From NCBI GenBank assembly GCA_949130495.1, contig OX422213.1, positions 51,346,284 through 51,410,283 on the forward strand: a DNA stretch of 64,000 nucleotides, in the 5' to 3' direction. A program made the translations under genes and the position numbers. The stretch's first letter is position 1, and each line of letters begins with the position of its first letter. The stretch is from Sambucus nigra (taxonomy: Eukaryota; Streptophyta; Magnoliopsida; Dipsacales; Adoxaceae). A model generated the notes under the pieces. The model ran no database searches, was not told the DNA's origin, and saw only the letters and a list, made by a program, of their open reading frames with translations. Shown here piece by piece: positions 10,741-21,984 of the stretch.

Positions 10741-13221
10741 CATAACGGTAAGTAAGGATGTCAATCCAACCTTAGGAGTGAAACACAAGAAAAGTCATGT
10801 AATTCATTTTTCTAGTTATATTTTTTTTTACTTTTACTTTTTGTTTGTTTTCTACTTTTTTATGATTTTTTTTGTATCAAAATAATTTTGTGGTGATGGT
10901 GAATTAACTAAACTAAGTAAGAACAAGTAATTAAACTAGAAGGAAGGTGTAAAAAAAATACTAAAGAGTGTGTGACGAAAATGAGTGAAATATAACTAAA
11001 TGAGAGAGAAAGATCAAGGGATGTCCATCCAATCCCATTTCACACAATTTAATCTAACTTGGATTATTTTAATTTGATTGATTTCCAAAATATTCATTTA
11101 ATTCAAAAGGTAATTCTCATTAAATTAATGAATTAATTAAATATTTTTTTATAGAAAAGTAATTTTAATTCTCACAACACTACTCAAAATGAATTAAATG
11201 AATCACCTGCTAGGATCGATTCATCCAACTAATTTTAATTAGACAAAATAAAATGTAAGAGTAGAATAAAATTATATTAAGATTCCAGTCAATTTAATAA
11301 GCTTATCTCTAGTTTGAATCAAATGATAAAATGATAACACAATTTTCAATCCTTTCTCAAGGATAATTTTTCATTTCTCAATGAGAAAATAAGAGTAGGA
11401 ATTCAATTTACTAATCAAAAGAAATCAACAAAATTAAAATCAACAAATTAAATCAATTGGATCCATGGGAGCTTCAATTCATTTCTTGAATGGGAGATTA
11501 GCCCTCCATAATCATCATCCAAGATATAAGATAAACAAATAAAAGCATGCAAGGATTAAACAAGATGAATTATAGAGGAATATATCAAACCCAAAATTAC
11601 CTTGAATTGGAAATAATTCTTCAATTATATCTCTAAAATTTAATTGCAACACTCAATTTATTTTTCTCTAAACTAAAAAAAACTAAACTAAAATTTCTCT
11701 CTACTAGTTTCTTCTAGGTCTAGTTGTCTTCCTCTTTCTCAAATGGGCATGGTCTTTATTTATATATGGCAAAACATGGAGCTAGGGGCAAAGTTGGAAG
11801 AATTAAAGTTGTGGGGTTGAATTCAATATTTGATAATTGGGTAAGGGTATATTAGGTAGTGAATAAATGTGCATGTGGAAGAGCTGATGAAAGTGAGGGA
11901 GGTTGGAGGGTATTTTGGGAATAAGGGGTAAAGAGGCATGTGGCTTATGCTTTATTTTTAGTTTTTGTTTAATTTGTGAACTTAACAGAAGGGTAAGAAT
12001 GAAATGGGTTTTGGTTCTTGAAATTGGGTATGGAGTTGTAGGTGGATTAGAACGGAGCTCGGGTTAGTTGAAGGAGGTAGGTTGGAGCAGGGATATGGGT
12101 ATGGGTGGTCTCGAGTTAGAAGGCTGGTCACCGACGGGTTTGGGACTGAACTCGGGTCTGCTGGGTTAGGAGCATTTCGATCGAATTTCGAGTTTAACTG
12201 GGTATGTAGGGTCGCCGAAGATGCTGAGATTCCGGTGGGGCATAAGGTCAAGTAGCTCCGGGTTCACAGGGAGCTGGATTTTGGGTTCCATGGCAGTAGG
12301 TATACCGGGTTTGTAGTAGGGTCGGCGGGTTATGGGCATCCGGGTCAGAGGGATGGCATCAAGAGATCAAGTTATAGAAGTTGGGTTCGAGGTTATAGAG
12401 TTCGGGTATGGTGGTTGATTGGGTGAAGAAGATTTAAGGGTGTATGGAAACTTTGGTGGTTGATAATGGAGGAGAGAGAAGGTGTGATGAGTGTTGGGAA
12501 GAGGAAGAAGATAGGAGAGAGAATGTGAGATGTGTTTGTGTATGATAGGGTGTAGGATATATAGGGGTGTGTGTGTTTAATGTGCAACTAAAATAAAATT
12601 CTTTAAATGTTTAATACACAATAAAAAATAAAACTAAAACTAAAAAAAAAATCTATTAAAATACTAATAAAAAACTATATATTAAAATCTTAACTAAAGA
12701 AAATATAAGATCTATTAAAAAAATGTATAATCTAAAAATAAACGATTTAAAATAAAATAATACTAATAAACCTAACATAATAAAATATAATATAATATTG
12801 ATAAAATAAAAATAAAACTCAAACCAATATAAAAATATATAAAAAAAAGTCGACGCACAACTAAATCCTAAAAATATAAATGACTAAAAAAATATAAATA
12901 AATTCTAAAAATTATAAACGATTCAAATAGAAATCTAAAAAAATATAAAGGTGCAAATTAAACACACAAGAGGCTCGGGACGAATTAGGGAGGTCTGGGC
13001 TTAGTTTGGATTTAGGGACATGTAATTGGTATGGGGATTGGGGTTTAGCTCATTTAACCGCATTTGTGCTGCATTTTGCCTCGATTTTATGCTTTAAACT
13101 CCTCAAGAGGCATTTGCCCTACAAGATAAACATATATGCGCATAAGACCAATTTTAACGAGAATTAACAAATAAAAACTGTTTATTTGGGGTTTTATTTT
13201 GACACTTTTCGGTGCTTATCA
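10741..13221 (-). mobile_element. LTR-like insertion, about 2.5 kb
   Basis: The segment interrupts the pararetrovirus-like frame, and matching viral-type sequence lies on both sides. Read on the minus strand it begins TGATAAGCACCGAAAAGTG. CTTG occurs on both flanks (10737-10740 and 13222-13225), a possible 4-bp target duplication. It has no gag-pol frame. Inside are AT-rich stretches, a GT/GA-rich region (11980-12400) and a CT-rich region on the minus strand. The far end (CATAACGG on plus) is not a canonical LTR terminus, so a different element type is possible. Confidence 0.5.
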
Positions 13222-13480
13222 CTTGGTTTAATCGAAGAAAGGTTCCAATTCGACAAATAACCTTCAATTTCTAAAAGTTCTGTTTATTCGCTATTTTTAA
13301 TAAAATCATTAAGGCTACTCGTTTTTTTTATTTAATTTTGAATAACATACTGTAATAATTAAGAAAGAAGTTTAACAATTTGTACTTACACGTCTGTCAA
13401 CAGTTTATACCTTAACACCCTTACTGTAATTGTCTGGCTCTAAAATTTTGATGATTATGTGACTATTTTGACATCCCATA
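13222..13480 (-). pseudogene. Start of the caulimovirid-like polyprotein (decayed)
   Basis: A minus-strand frame (TSSLNDFIKNSE, stop, TELLEIEGYLSNWNLSS) runs into the 10741-13221 insertion and resumes beyond it. It lies downstream of the PBS and TATA box on the same strand, where the first large open frame of a pararetrovirus is expected. It is too short and damaged for a domain call. Confidence 0.4.
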
Positions 13481-13533
13481 GGTGCCTATTATCAAAGAGG
13501 GAGGCCTTAATTACCTTATATGCTTTCCAGAGG

Positions 13534-13545
13534 GCTCTGGTACCA
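13534..13545 (-). other. Met-tRNA-type primer-binding site
   Basis: On the minus strand this reads TGGTACCAGAGC, one base from the TGGTATCAGAGC complement of the plant initiator tRNA-Met 3' end. There is no LTR beside it. A PBS without an LTR, downstream of a TATA box, is the arrangement of caulimovirids rather than LTR elements. Confidence 0.65.
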
Positions 13546-13720
13546 ATAATATATAAACTCAAATTTTGAACTTGAAGAAATTTGAACTAGATAAATAATC
13601 AATATAATTGGAAACAAGATTTGAACTAAGAGCATTTCAGAGTCTTTTTTAAATACATAACTAAGAACTAATAGAAAGAAGATACGAGAAGATAAATGGA
13701 AATTTTATTGATGAATTAAA

Positions 13721-13730
13721 TATTTATATA
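13721..13730 (-). promoter_or_regulatory. Putative TATA box of the pararetrovirus-like sequence
   Basis: Minus-strand TATATAAATA lies about 180 bases upstream of the PBS. A GACAATGTG-containing segment further upstream, near 13990, could hold CAAT-type elements. This is sequence inference only. Confidence 0.4.
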
Positions 13731-14144
13731 AGAGGAACCTTTTCATAAATATTAAAGGAAAGCAACATAAACCCTCAGTGAAAAGTAAAACCTAAAACTT
13801 GCAAACTCTAAACTCCTCCTTGAACATGAGCTGTGGAATTTCTTTTATAGGAATGGGGCCGTAATATACATGTCCTACAAATGGAATTGGAGTCATTCAG
13901 ACTTCTGCCATGAGAAGATAAGTGGGGGTCTCTATCTTTTAAGAAAAGTCCAAAATATTTTTGCATTGAAAAATAATCTATGCAATATCATATGACAATG
14001 TGAAGGAACCTTTTAAGAGTCCCATGTGAGGGAATTATTTAAGGCCGAGACTTTTGGACTTTTATCACTATTTTATTATTTTCATGGGGAATCTTTCCAT
14101 TCCTGATAACTTGATCCTTCCATATGAAGGGTAAATATTATTTA

Positions 14145-14426
14145 GGGTAAATTATACCAAACCCTCCCTGAACTATAGTAGTTTTGCAAATATCCATCCT
14201 AATCTAAAAAACTCGACAAAGAGCCTCCTAAACTATTGAATTTTTAGACCCAGAAAATACACATAATAATTAATAATTTAAAAATCATGGTTCATCTACT
14301 TATTTTCAATGAAAGTGCGCTAGATGTCAAAATTCAATAGTCCAGGGGGCTCTTTATCGAGTTTTTTTAGATTAGGGCGGCTATCTACAAAACCGTTATA
14401 GTTCAAGAAGTTTGTTGTAATTTACC
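14145..14426. mobile_element. MITE with long terminal inverted repeats
   Basis: The ends are GGGTAAATTATACCAAAC and, in reverse complement, GGTAAATTACAACAAACTTC. Inner inverted stretches (CTGAACTATA against TATAGTTCAA, and AAAAAACTCGA against TCGAGTTTTTT) show the arms extend well inward. The flanks ATATTATTTA and TTATCATTTA match at 8 of 10 positions, fitting a Mutator-type target duplication. There is no coding potential, so it is non-autonomous. Confidence 0.75.
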
Positions 14427-14599
14427 TTATCATTTAATTGCCTCTTTCCCATTTTCTGATTATTCTGGAGTCCCTACGTCTTTTATCTATTTTGTATTAA
14501 CAAGCCACCATTTGAGGTGTGTATCTCTAAGATAGGTTTACATGTCTTTATTTTCCTGGGCATAATCAATGTGAGTATCTTCTTCCATTTTTGAGAGTG

Positions 14600-15578
14600 A
14601 TGAGACAAATTTCTCATCTTCGGATATTAATTCTTCAAATTGAGTTGCTAATATTTTCATAGCTTTAGCTTTTAATTGTTTTAAAAAACGGTGAGGATTT
14701 TGAGTTAAAATTTTATCTTCTAGAGCGATAAGTTTTTTTTAGTGATTGTACTAATAGGAACTGTTGACTTAAGCTCCCCCCCCCCCCCCCCCCCCCCCCC
14801 CCCAAATTTTTTAAAGATTTTGGTAGTCTTTTAAAGGATGATTAATAACTTTAAATGTTTCTTCAAATTCAAATTTGTCCCACCACTTGTAGTGAAAGTT
14901 TCTTATTAAACTTTGGATTCCAATTTTATCTCTAGAAATTCCGAAGTTCCATCCCCAGATCCATGAATAGAAAACTGGGTTATAAATTGGAGTAAATTTG
15001 ATACTGGAATGATTTGAATTCCCTTTATTTTAGGGTAATTTTTTCCATATGAGACGAAAAGAGTTTTAAGCTCTTGAGGAAGGAAATTTTCATTTGGGCC
15101 CATTCTTGAGAGCCATTTGTAAAACTACTTTGGAAGTTCTTGATTTAAGACTTCATTTTCGATTGTAAAAAATTCATAAATGTTTCCTTTGAGAATTTTG
15201 ATAATAAAAAGTATAACCCCATGCTTGGATATGATCCTATTAATTATATTCTCGACGATAATATTTTAATACTCTTGATTTATTGGGATTTAATCCTCAT
15301 TAATAGGGGATTAATATTTTATGAACCAAAAATTTGCTAAAAGCCAAAGGAGAATCTCTGGGATTATTTTCGCTGGAAAAATGTGAAAAATTAACGAAAA
15401 ATTGATTCATAGTACATTGGGTTTTTTTTGTCAATTAAGTGAAATGTTTACCAATTTCAAAGTATCTTTTAAAAAGGGTAAATAGATCATGTGCACAATC
15501 CATATCCTTCTTATTTAAAAACAATAAATTCTTCTTCCTTTTTAAGGAGCATTAAATGGGATTCTTTTTCACCTGCTA
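14600..15578 (-). pseudogene. Caulimovirid-like block upstream of the promoter (decayed)
   Basis: The longest intact stretch (about 15103-14906) reads MGPNENFLPQELKTLFVSYG and onward. With frame slips it continues into a Trp-rich segment ending near KWWDKF at about 14880, followed by FEFEETFKVINHP. The block ends just before the 28-C tract. It is on the same strand as the RT and lies upstream of the TATA/PBS, where a circularly permuted or tandem integration would place a downstream frame of the virus. I cannot name the protein. Confidence 0.4.
14776..14803. repeat. Homopolymer of 28 C (poly-G on minus strand)
   Basis: An uninterrupted C run. The length should be treated with care, because such tracts are prone to sequencing and assembly error. 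Confidence 0.85.
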
Positions 15579-16015
15579 TGTCACACCCCAAACCCAAATC
15601 TATTTTAATCATTTCATTTATATTATGATTAAATCATAATCTTCAGTGCATTTGAAATGTAATTCATTTATCAATATTTTTTTTCCATATACAATAAACA
15701 TAGTCATGTTCTTTATACCATAACGTAATTAACATCAGAGTCATAATTAAGCGAACATGTTATACTATGATTGAATATGATTAAATATTGTAATCATTAA
15801 ATCAATCCATGCTAACTGAGTATATAAGATGTGCGAGTGTAGTAAAATCTCAGTGTGACAATGACAAGATCCCCATGTCTAATCCCTAGCTCTTTCTAAC
15901 GGTGCAACTCTCAAATCACTGATCATATGATATCCTAGCTGGCAACGTACAACCTTAAAAATGTCAAAATATAAACCATAAGCATTAATCTTAGTGAGGT
16001 ACTCCTTCCCTGAAA

Positions 16016-16256
16016 TGAAATAACAGTTCTATATGAAATCTGTGGATATTAAATCCAACAAATCCTGCCATGCAATGAATTAACAGTTTTATATAAAATA
16101 TGTGGATATTAAATCCAACCAATCCTGCCATGCAATGAATTAACGGTTCTATATCAAATATGTGGATATTAAATCCAACCAATCTTGCCATGCAATGAAT
16201 TAATAGTTCTATATTAAATCTGTGGATATTAAATCCAACCAATCCTGCCCGTTGGC
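16016..16256. repeat. 60-bp tandem repeat, four copies
   Basis: Units share GTGGATATTAAATCCAAC and TGCCATGCAATGAATTAA. The period of 60 keeps the reading frame open on the minus strand. Confidence 0.9.
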
Positions 16257-16470
16257 GATAACAAATCCTGGATCATAAGACCCAAATAATTCTGCCCATT
16301 GGCAATAATAATTTTGTCCATTGGCAATAGTATGTCTGCCCATTGGCAATAGTAAGTCTGCCCATTAGTAATAATAAGTTTGCCCATTAGTAATAGTAAT
16401 TCTGCCCATTGGCAATAATAAGTCTTCCCATTGGCAATAGTGAGTATGCCCATTGGCAATAGTATGTTTG
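16257..16470. repeat. 21-24-bp tandem repeat around TGCCCATTGGCAATA
   Basis: About nine copies of TCTGCCCATTGGCAATAGTA with small variation. The core CCCATTGG...CCATTGGC contains CCAAT/ATTGG boxes. The units are directly adjacent, with no unique spacers. Confidence 0.9.
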
Positions 16471-18016
16471 CTCTTCGAGCTATATTCATATCATCATATC
16501 ATTCGTATATCTGTATATATGAAACAATCATAAGTCCACTCACCTTGGTAATTTAACAGGCTTTTCATTTTTCTTTGTCTGACACTTGTTCAACCAGTTC
16601 TTCCCTTCCTATTATTCTTACAATATTAGTAACATCATAAGAATACCAACAATTCAAAGAGTAACTTAAACGCAACTCAATTCATAAGCATCATATGATT
16701 TCATTCATATCACTTATCATAGATGAAGTTCCATCTAAATTCATATCAAGATAGTTAACATATCCAAATCATATACCAAACATGCTTTCATTTCTTATTG
16801 ATAATCCAATGATTATCATATTAGGTTTCCAATAAAATAAACGAAACATCATTTGAAGGTTCCTAGAGCAAGTTATGCCCATTTCTTCAATACATAACAA
16901 ATCTTCCCTATAGGCTCATCCATTGTTCAGTCAATTTCAAGGATTTTTTTTTATAATTTCTCTACATCATAAGTTTCTATGATATTTAACTAAACATCAA
17001 TAAAAATATTGAATAATACAAAATTAAAGTTTCATAATTTTTTAGATTCATTTGCTATGTCAACTAAAAGATCAAACACGTGGTGTGCATACTTACACTT
17101 TTGGGGCAAATTTTATACTTGAACTCCAAACTATCACCAAAGATTCATTTCATTGTATTTTCACATAATTTTCGGATATGTTACACATATATGAGTCTAT
17201 TTTCATCTCCAATTAGAATTATTCAATTCTAGTAAGTATACAAAAAGATATAGCAGTTTGATTTCACAAGGTTCCTAACCGAAGCAATTTTAAGGGTTTA
17301 AACGTTCAATTTTTGCATAAACTTGCATCTATTCATACATATAAACCAAGGCATGAAATTTCTATAAACAACCTATAATTTATACCATTTCAATCAGTGA
17401 CACAAGAAAAATAATAAGATTTGTGGTTGTAATTACCTCAGGGACATTTATGTAATTTCCTATGAATTTTCCTCCCACTTTTCCTCGCCTTTTCTTTGTA
17501 AACTTCTCGGTTCTCTCTCTTTAGGCTAAAACTCTTCCATGGATGAACTATGCTGAAGGAGGAGCTTATTTCAAGGGTTATAAGTCGGAATAAGGGTACC
17601 CCCTTGGTCCAATAAAAATATAACACGTGGCGCTATATAAGACAAAATATCATTTAAGGCTAAATGACTACTTTACCCCCTGTTCGTAAAAAGATGATAT
17701 CTTCTCACTAGGATGTCCGTTTGATGCACCGTTTGTTGTGTTACAAACCTAATTCATATATATACAATTATCTAGTTTTTGCCTCAAGTCAATTGTTATA
17801 GTATAAAGGTCAAAACTAGTCTCCAATCTAAATGTTTCTACCGAAAACTTTAAAATTTTGTGTTTGTAAGTAATTCAATATTTCATGCTTTATGAAGGCA
17901 GGATTAGACTAAACATAATAACTTAACATTATATATATTAATAACACGATACCCATATCTCATAAGCTAAACATGATTCAAATGTAATTAATCATAATTG
18001 TATTCGGGTTTTCACA

Positions 18017-18263
18017 CGCTTCTTTACAAGATGAAGATGATTCAATATTTGATCCTGCAATGAAATTTAAAAATACAAATAACATTAATATGGCATTGCC
18101 TCTCCATACCAAAACTAATGTTCAACCATGTATGTCGCTGTTTCAAGAGTAATGTCTCCAAACAAATTGAAAGTTTTCATTCAAAATGGTAACCCGAACC
18201 AGTTACAGATCGTAGAATGAAAGAAAAGAATTCTCATTAGAATTAAAAAATAATTACATCAAA
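18017..18263. other. Unassigned sequence between two elements
   Basis: No gene or clear repeat. A short open stretch on the plus strand (DEDDSIFDPAMKFKN...) and one on the minus strand are both compatible with chance or with remnants of an older element. Confidence 0.4.
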
Positions 18264-18397
18264 GATAATCTATATATAGGAAACAAAGCTAATCTAACAG
18301 TTGTATTCCAACTGTACATGATAACATATGTACATGCCATCTAGCAAATACAACCAAAACACTATCAGTTATAACAAACTCAAACACTCCTCTAATA
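18264..18397 (-). repeat. 3' LTR of copia C1
   Basis: It matches 34105-34238 over about 130 bp, including TATATATAGGAAACAAAGCT and GTTATAACAAACT. On the minus strand the purine-rich GTGAGGGAAAG lies just upstream of the LTR start, as expected for a polypurine tract. The LTR starts TATT rather than TGTT in both copies. Confidence 0.75.
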
Positions 18398-21300
18398 CTT
18401 TCCCTCACGATTGAATATAAATGTTAAGAAGACCCATATTGCTAATCAAGTCCCAGAAGTGTGTAAGATGAAGAGTTTTAGTGAAAATATCTTCTAACTG
18501 ACTTTTGGTTGAAACATGTATAGTTTTTAAAATACCAGCTTGAATCTTTTCCCAAACTAAGTGGCAATATATCTCTATGTGCTTAGTCCATTCATGAAAA
18601 CCTGGATTAGCTGCTATATGTAAAGAAGCTTAATTGTCACAGTAGAGAATAGTTGGCTTTGAATGACTATTTCCCAACTCCTTGAGTAATTATGGCAACC
18701 AAGTTAACTCACAAGTCGCATTGGCCATAGACCTATATTTTTCTTCAGCAGAGGAACGAGACACAACTTGTTACTTCTTGGATTTCCAAGAGATTAAGGG
18801 CTCTCTCCAAAACACACAAAATTCGTAAATAAAACGTCTTGTATCAGTACATGCAGCCCAATCAGCATTTGAAAAAACCTTAAACTAATCATCCTTAGCA
18901 TCTGGCAAATCATCTTCTGCATAAGCCTTTAGCTGCACATCAGATTTTGAAGGAAATAAGAGGCCTTATCCTAGAGTAGCCTTTACATATTACAGGAATC
19001 GATGAGTTGCCTTAAGGCATGGAACACGTGACATAGCTAAGAATTGACTTAGCCTATTCATAGCATGAGTCAAATTTAGCCTTATAACTATGAGATAAAG
19101 TAATTTTCCTATCAACCTTCTATATTATGAAGGATCAGACAATAAATCACCACCTTCTTAGCTGAGTTTTAGATTGGGATCCATAGGACTCATAGCAGGT
19201 TTACTACCTAGAAAACCAGTATTTTCCAACAACTGTAAAGTATACGACCTTTGTGATACTGAAATAACTTTAGAAGATCTAGCTACTTTTAATTCCAGAA
19301 AATACCAGAGACAACTAAGATCTTTTAACTTGAATTTAACATCCAACCTGGATTTAAGAATTTGAACAACCTTTTCATCACTACTTGCTATGATTATGTC
19401 ATTAACATAAATAAGCAAAGCCATAAAGGAGGAACCTGTACTCTTAATGGATAATGAATTATCAGGGGCTGAATAAGAAAATCCCCCTTCAAGCAAAGCA
19501 TTAGAAAATTTGGCCTACCATTGTCAATATGCCTATTTTAAACCATGCAAGGACTTATTAAGTTTACATTGGTAGGCCTCGCCCTTTAGGACTGTACCCA
19601 CGAGGAATAGTCATATACACTTCTTCAACCAAATCACCATGTAAAATTGCATTATTTACATCTAATTGATGTAAAGTCCAGCCATAAATAAAAGCTAAAG
19701 CAAGTAACAGCTTGACAGTGACAAGCTTAGCAACCAGAGCAAAAGTATCAAAATAATTAACGCCTTCTTATTGAGTGTACCCCTTAGCTACCAAACGAGC
19801 TTTAAGTCTTTCAACGGTAACATCAGATTTAAGCTTAACCTTATATACCCACTTACAACCAATAGCATGATGATTAGGAGGCAAAGAAATAATAGTCCAA
19901 CTATTATTAAGTTCCAGAGTAGATAACTCATCACATTTATCTTTGTCCCATTCAGGTACATCAATGGCTTGAGAAAAAAATACAGGCTCTTGAGTACTTG
20001 AGATAGACATAACAGCAGCTCGAAAATCATCACTTAAGTTGTCATAACTGAGAAAACTAGAATTAGGATGTGAAGTGAAAGGGATAACAACAAAAGAACC
20101 ATGCAAAAATGAACTACAATGATAAGCTTGCAAGTAATGAGGCTTCTTGAAAACACGCTGAGAACGATAATGTAACTCATTAGAAACTTCTGAAGAAATG
20201 GTATGAGGATTAGAAGAATCATTAGGAACAACAGGAGCAACAAGAATCGAATCAAAATTAGGTAATGGCAGAGCACTATTAGGAAGCATGGAGATAATAT
20301 CATCAGAGGAAGCTTGAGAAGATAATGGAAAAATAGTCTCATGAAACATTACATCTCTAGAAATGAAGATTGTGTGAGACTCCAAATCCAATAGTTTGTA
20401 TGCTTTCATCCTAAAAGGATATCCAATCAAAACACGAACACGAGACCTTGGGGAAAACTTATCCCTTGTGCTCAACAAAGTTAAAGCATAACACGAGCAT
20501 TAAAAATATTTTAAGTGTAAATAAGAATGAGATTTATGATTTAATACCTCAAAAGGAGCCTTGTTTTGTAAAATTGGAGAAGGGATCCTATTTATGAGAT
20601 GAGAAGCTGTAAGAACAATATGACTCTAGTAAGTTAAAGAAAGACCTGACTAGAATAGAAGAGACCTAACAACATTCAACAAATATTGTTGTTTTCTTTA
20701 AATAACGGAGTTTTGTTGTGGTCTCTTAACACATGAGTGATAATGTATAACTCCCTGAGACTGATAAAACTGAACTAGATTGAGCTCTTTTGCATTATCA
20801 GAATGATTGCCTTTAATCTCATTTCCGTATTGCCTCTTAACTAAAGCAAAAAAATCTGGTATAACCCTTTGCACTTCAGCCTTAGTTTGTAACAAATAAA
20901 CCCAAGTGTACCTTGAACAGTCATTAATGATTATTAAGAAGTACATATACCCTTCAATAGAAACCATATGAAAAGGGCCCCATATGTCAAGATGAATGAG
21001 ATCAAATGAAGAATCAGAGACCTTATTATTTGAGATGAAAGGTAAACGTTTTTGCTTTGCAAGAGGACAATATTATAATGAAAAGCCTTGTCATGTCTAA
21101 AACTGAAACAAGTAGTTTTATCTTGTTGCTGGGAAACATTACATGAAGGATGACCAAGATGATAATGCCATAAAATTTCATTAGAAAACACAGAAATAGA
21201 ACATGAAGCAGAAAACTCCATTTTATTTCCTTGAAGAGCGAAGTAATATAAGTTCCCAATACTCTTACTCGTACCAATATTTAGGCCCTGAGTATTATCC

Positions 21301-21583
21301 TGAATCAAGAAATAATCAGCATAAAAACTTAGAGAATAAGAGAGATTCCTGGTAAGTGCACTAACATAAATCATATTATATCTGAAGCTAGACACATATA
21401 AAATTCTATTAATCACAATATATGAAGTCAATCGAACAGTTTTGATTTTAGAAATTGAGGCATTGTGTCCAGTTGGAAAGATAACATAAGTGGTTGTGAT
21501 ATTGTCATCGAAAGATTCAAAAAAATTCAAATCATGACACGCATGGTGTGTTGCTCTTGAATCAAGAATCCAAATATGAGTTT
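18398..21583 (-). pseudogene. Copia C1 pol: protease, integrase, RT, RNase H
   Basis: Reading down the minus strand, near 21560 is the protease motif WILDSRATHHA, where the usual Gly of D-S/T-G is Arg. Near 21160 is LWHYHLGHPS of the integrase zinc domain. At 20967-20698 is the integrase core (IINDCSRYTWVYLL ... HSDNAKE). At 20478-19768 come the integrase tail and RT start (GCKWVYKVKLKSD, ARLVAKGYTQ). At 19496-19158 RT carries LLIYVNDIIIAS, with Asn replacing the first catalytic Asp of YVDD. Near 18640-18560 RNase H shows LYCDN then AANPGFHEWTKHIE. This PR-IN-RT-RH order defines Ty1/copia. Frame breaks and catalytic substitutions show that it is inactive. Confidence 0.85.
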
Positions 21584-21917
21584 TGTGGGTACCCAAAAAT
21601 TAGAACTATGGGCCTGGATCCCATGAAGGGAAGTAATAGGGGAAATGGAAAACATGGAGGAACCCATCACCTCCACTCATCTACATGTACATGTATATAT
21701 TAAACCCTAGGTCCGGGGCAAAAGGACAAGTTATATTCTCTATAATCACTCTCCGGAGTATATAGAAATAATATCGACTGCACCACCGTGGATGTAGGCA
21801 CATTTTGGCTGAACCACGTACATCTTTCGTTGTGTGATTGGCATCTTGTATTCCTTGTTCTTTTCTTGATAATCTTTCTCTCATATTTATTTGTGTTGCA
21901 TAATAATTGCATCTACA
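21584..21917 (+). repeat. 5' LTR of Tat-1
   Basis: TGTGGGTACCC...GCATCTACA. Compared with the 3' LTR it lacks about 74 bp after GGGCCTGGA, and about eleven further substitutions are visible in the part I compared. It contains the GTGGATGTAGGC...GAACCAC box at 21788-21817. Confidence 0.9.
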
Positions 21918-21937
21918 ATTGGCACCGTCTGTGGGAA
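21918..21937 (+). other. Primer-binding site of Tat-1
   Basis: ATTGGCACCGTCTGTGGGAA follows the LTR directly. It matches the Tat-2 site except for one base (GGCACC against GGCGCC). Confidence 0.85.
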
Positions 21938-21984
21938 CGTTCATCTTTCCCTGAGAAGAGCCCACGTCAAGAAAGGAGTTTAAG

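Larger units (their letters stand above)
15579..18016 (+). mobile_element. Solo-LTR-like repeat, TGTCACACCCC...TTCACA
   Basis: It starts TGTCACACCCCAAACCC, a common start for plant gypsy LTRs, and ends GGGTTTTCACA. The flanks TGCTA (15574-15578) and CGCTT (18017-18021) share only three positions, so the target duplication is weak. There is no gag-pol frame. It contains two tandem arrays (16016-16256 and 16257-16470). It ends the pararetrovirus-like region on this side. Confidence 0.55.

Noticed and set aside
11982..12587. Two minus-strand frames rich in Pro, Ser and Thr
   Set aside because: Low-complexity products of GT/GA-rich sequence in an LTR-like insertion, with no domain and no conservation to compare.
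16257..16470. Short regular repeats that could be taken for a CRISPR array
   Set aside because: There are no unique spacers, units are contiguous, and the setting is plant LTR DNA.
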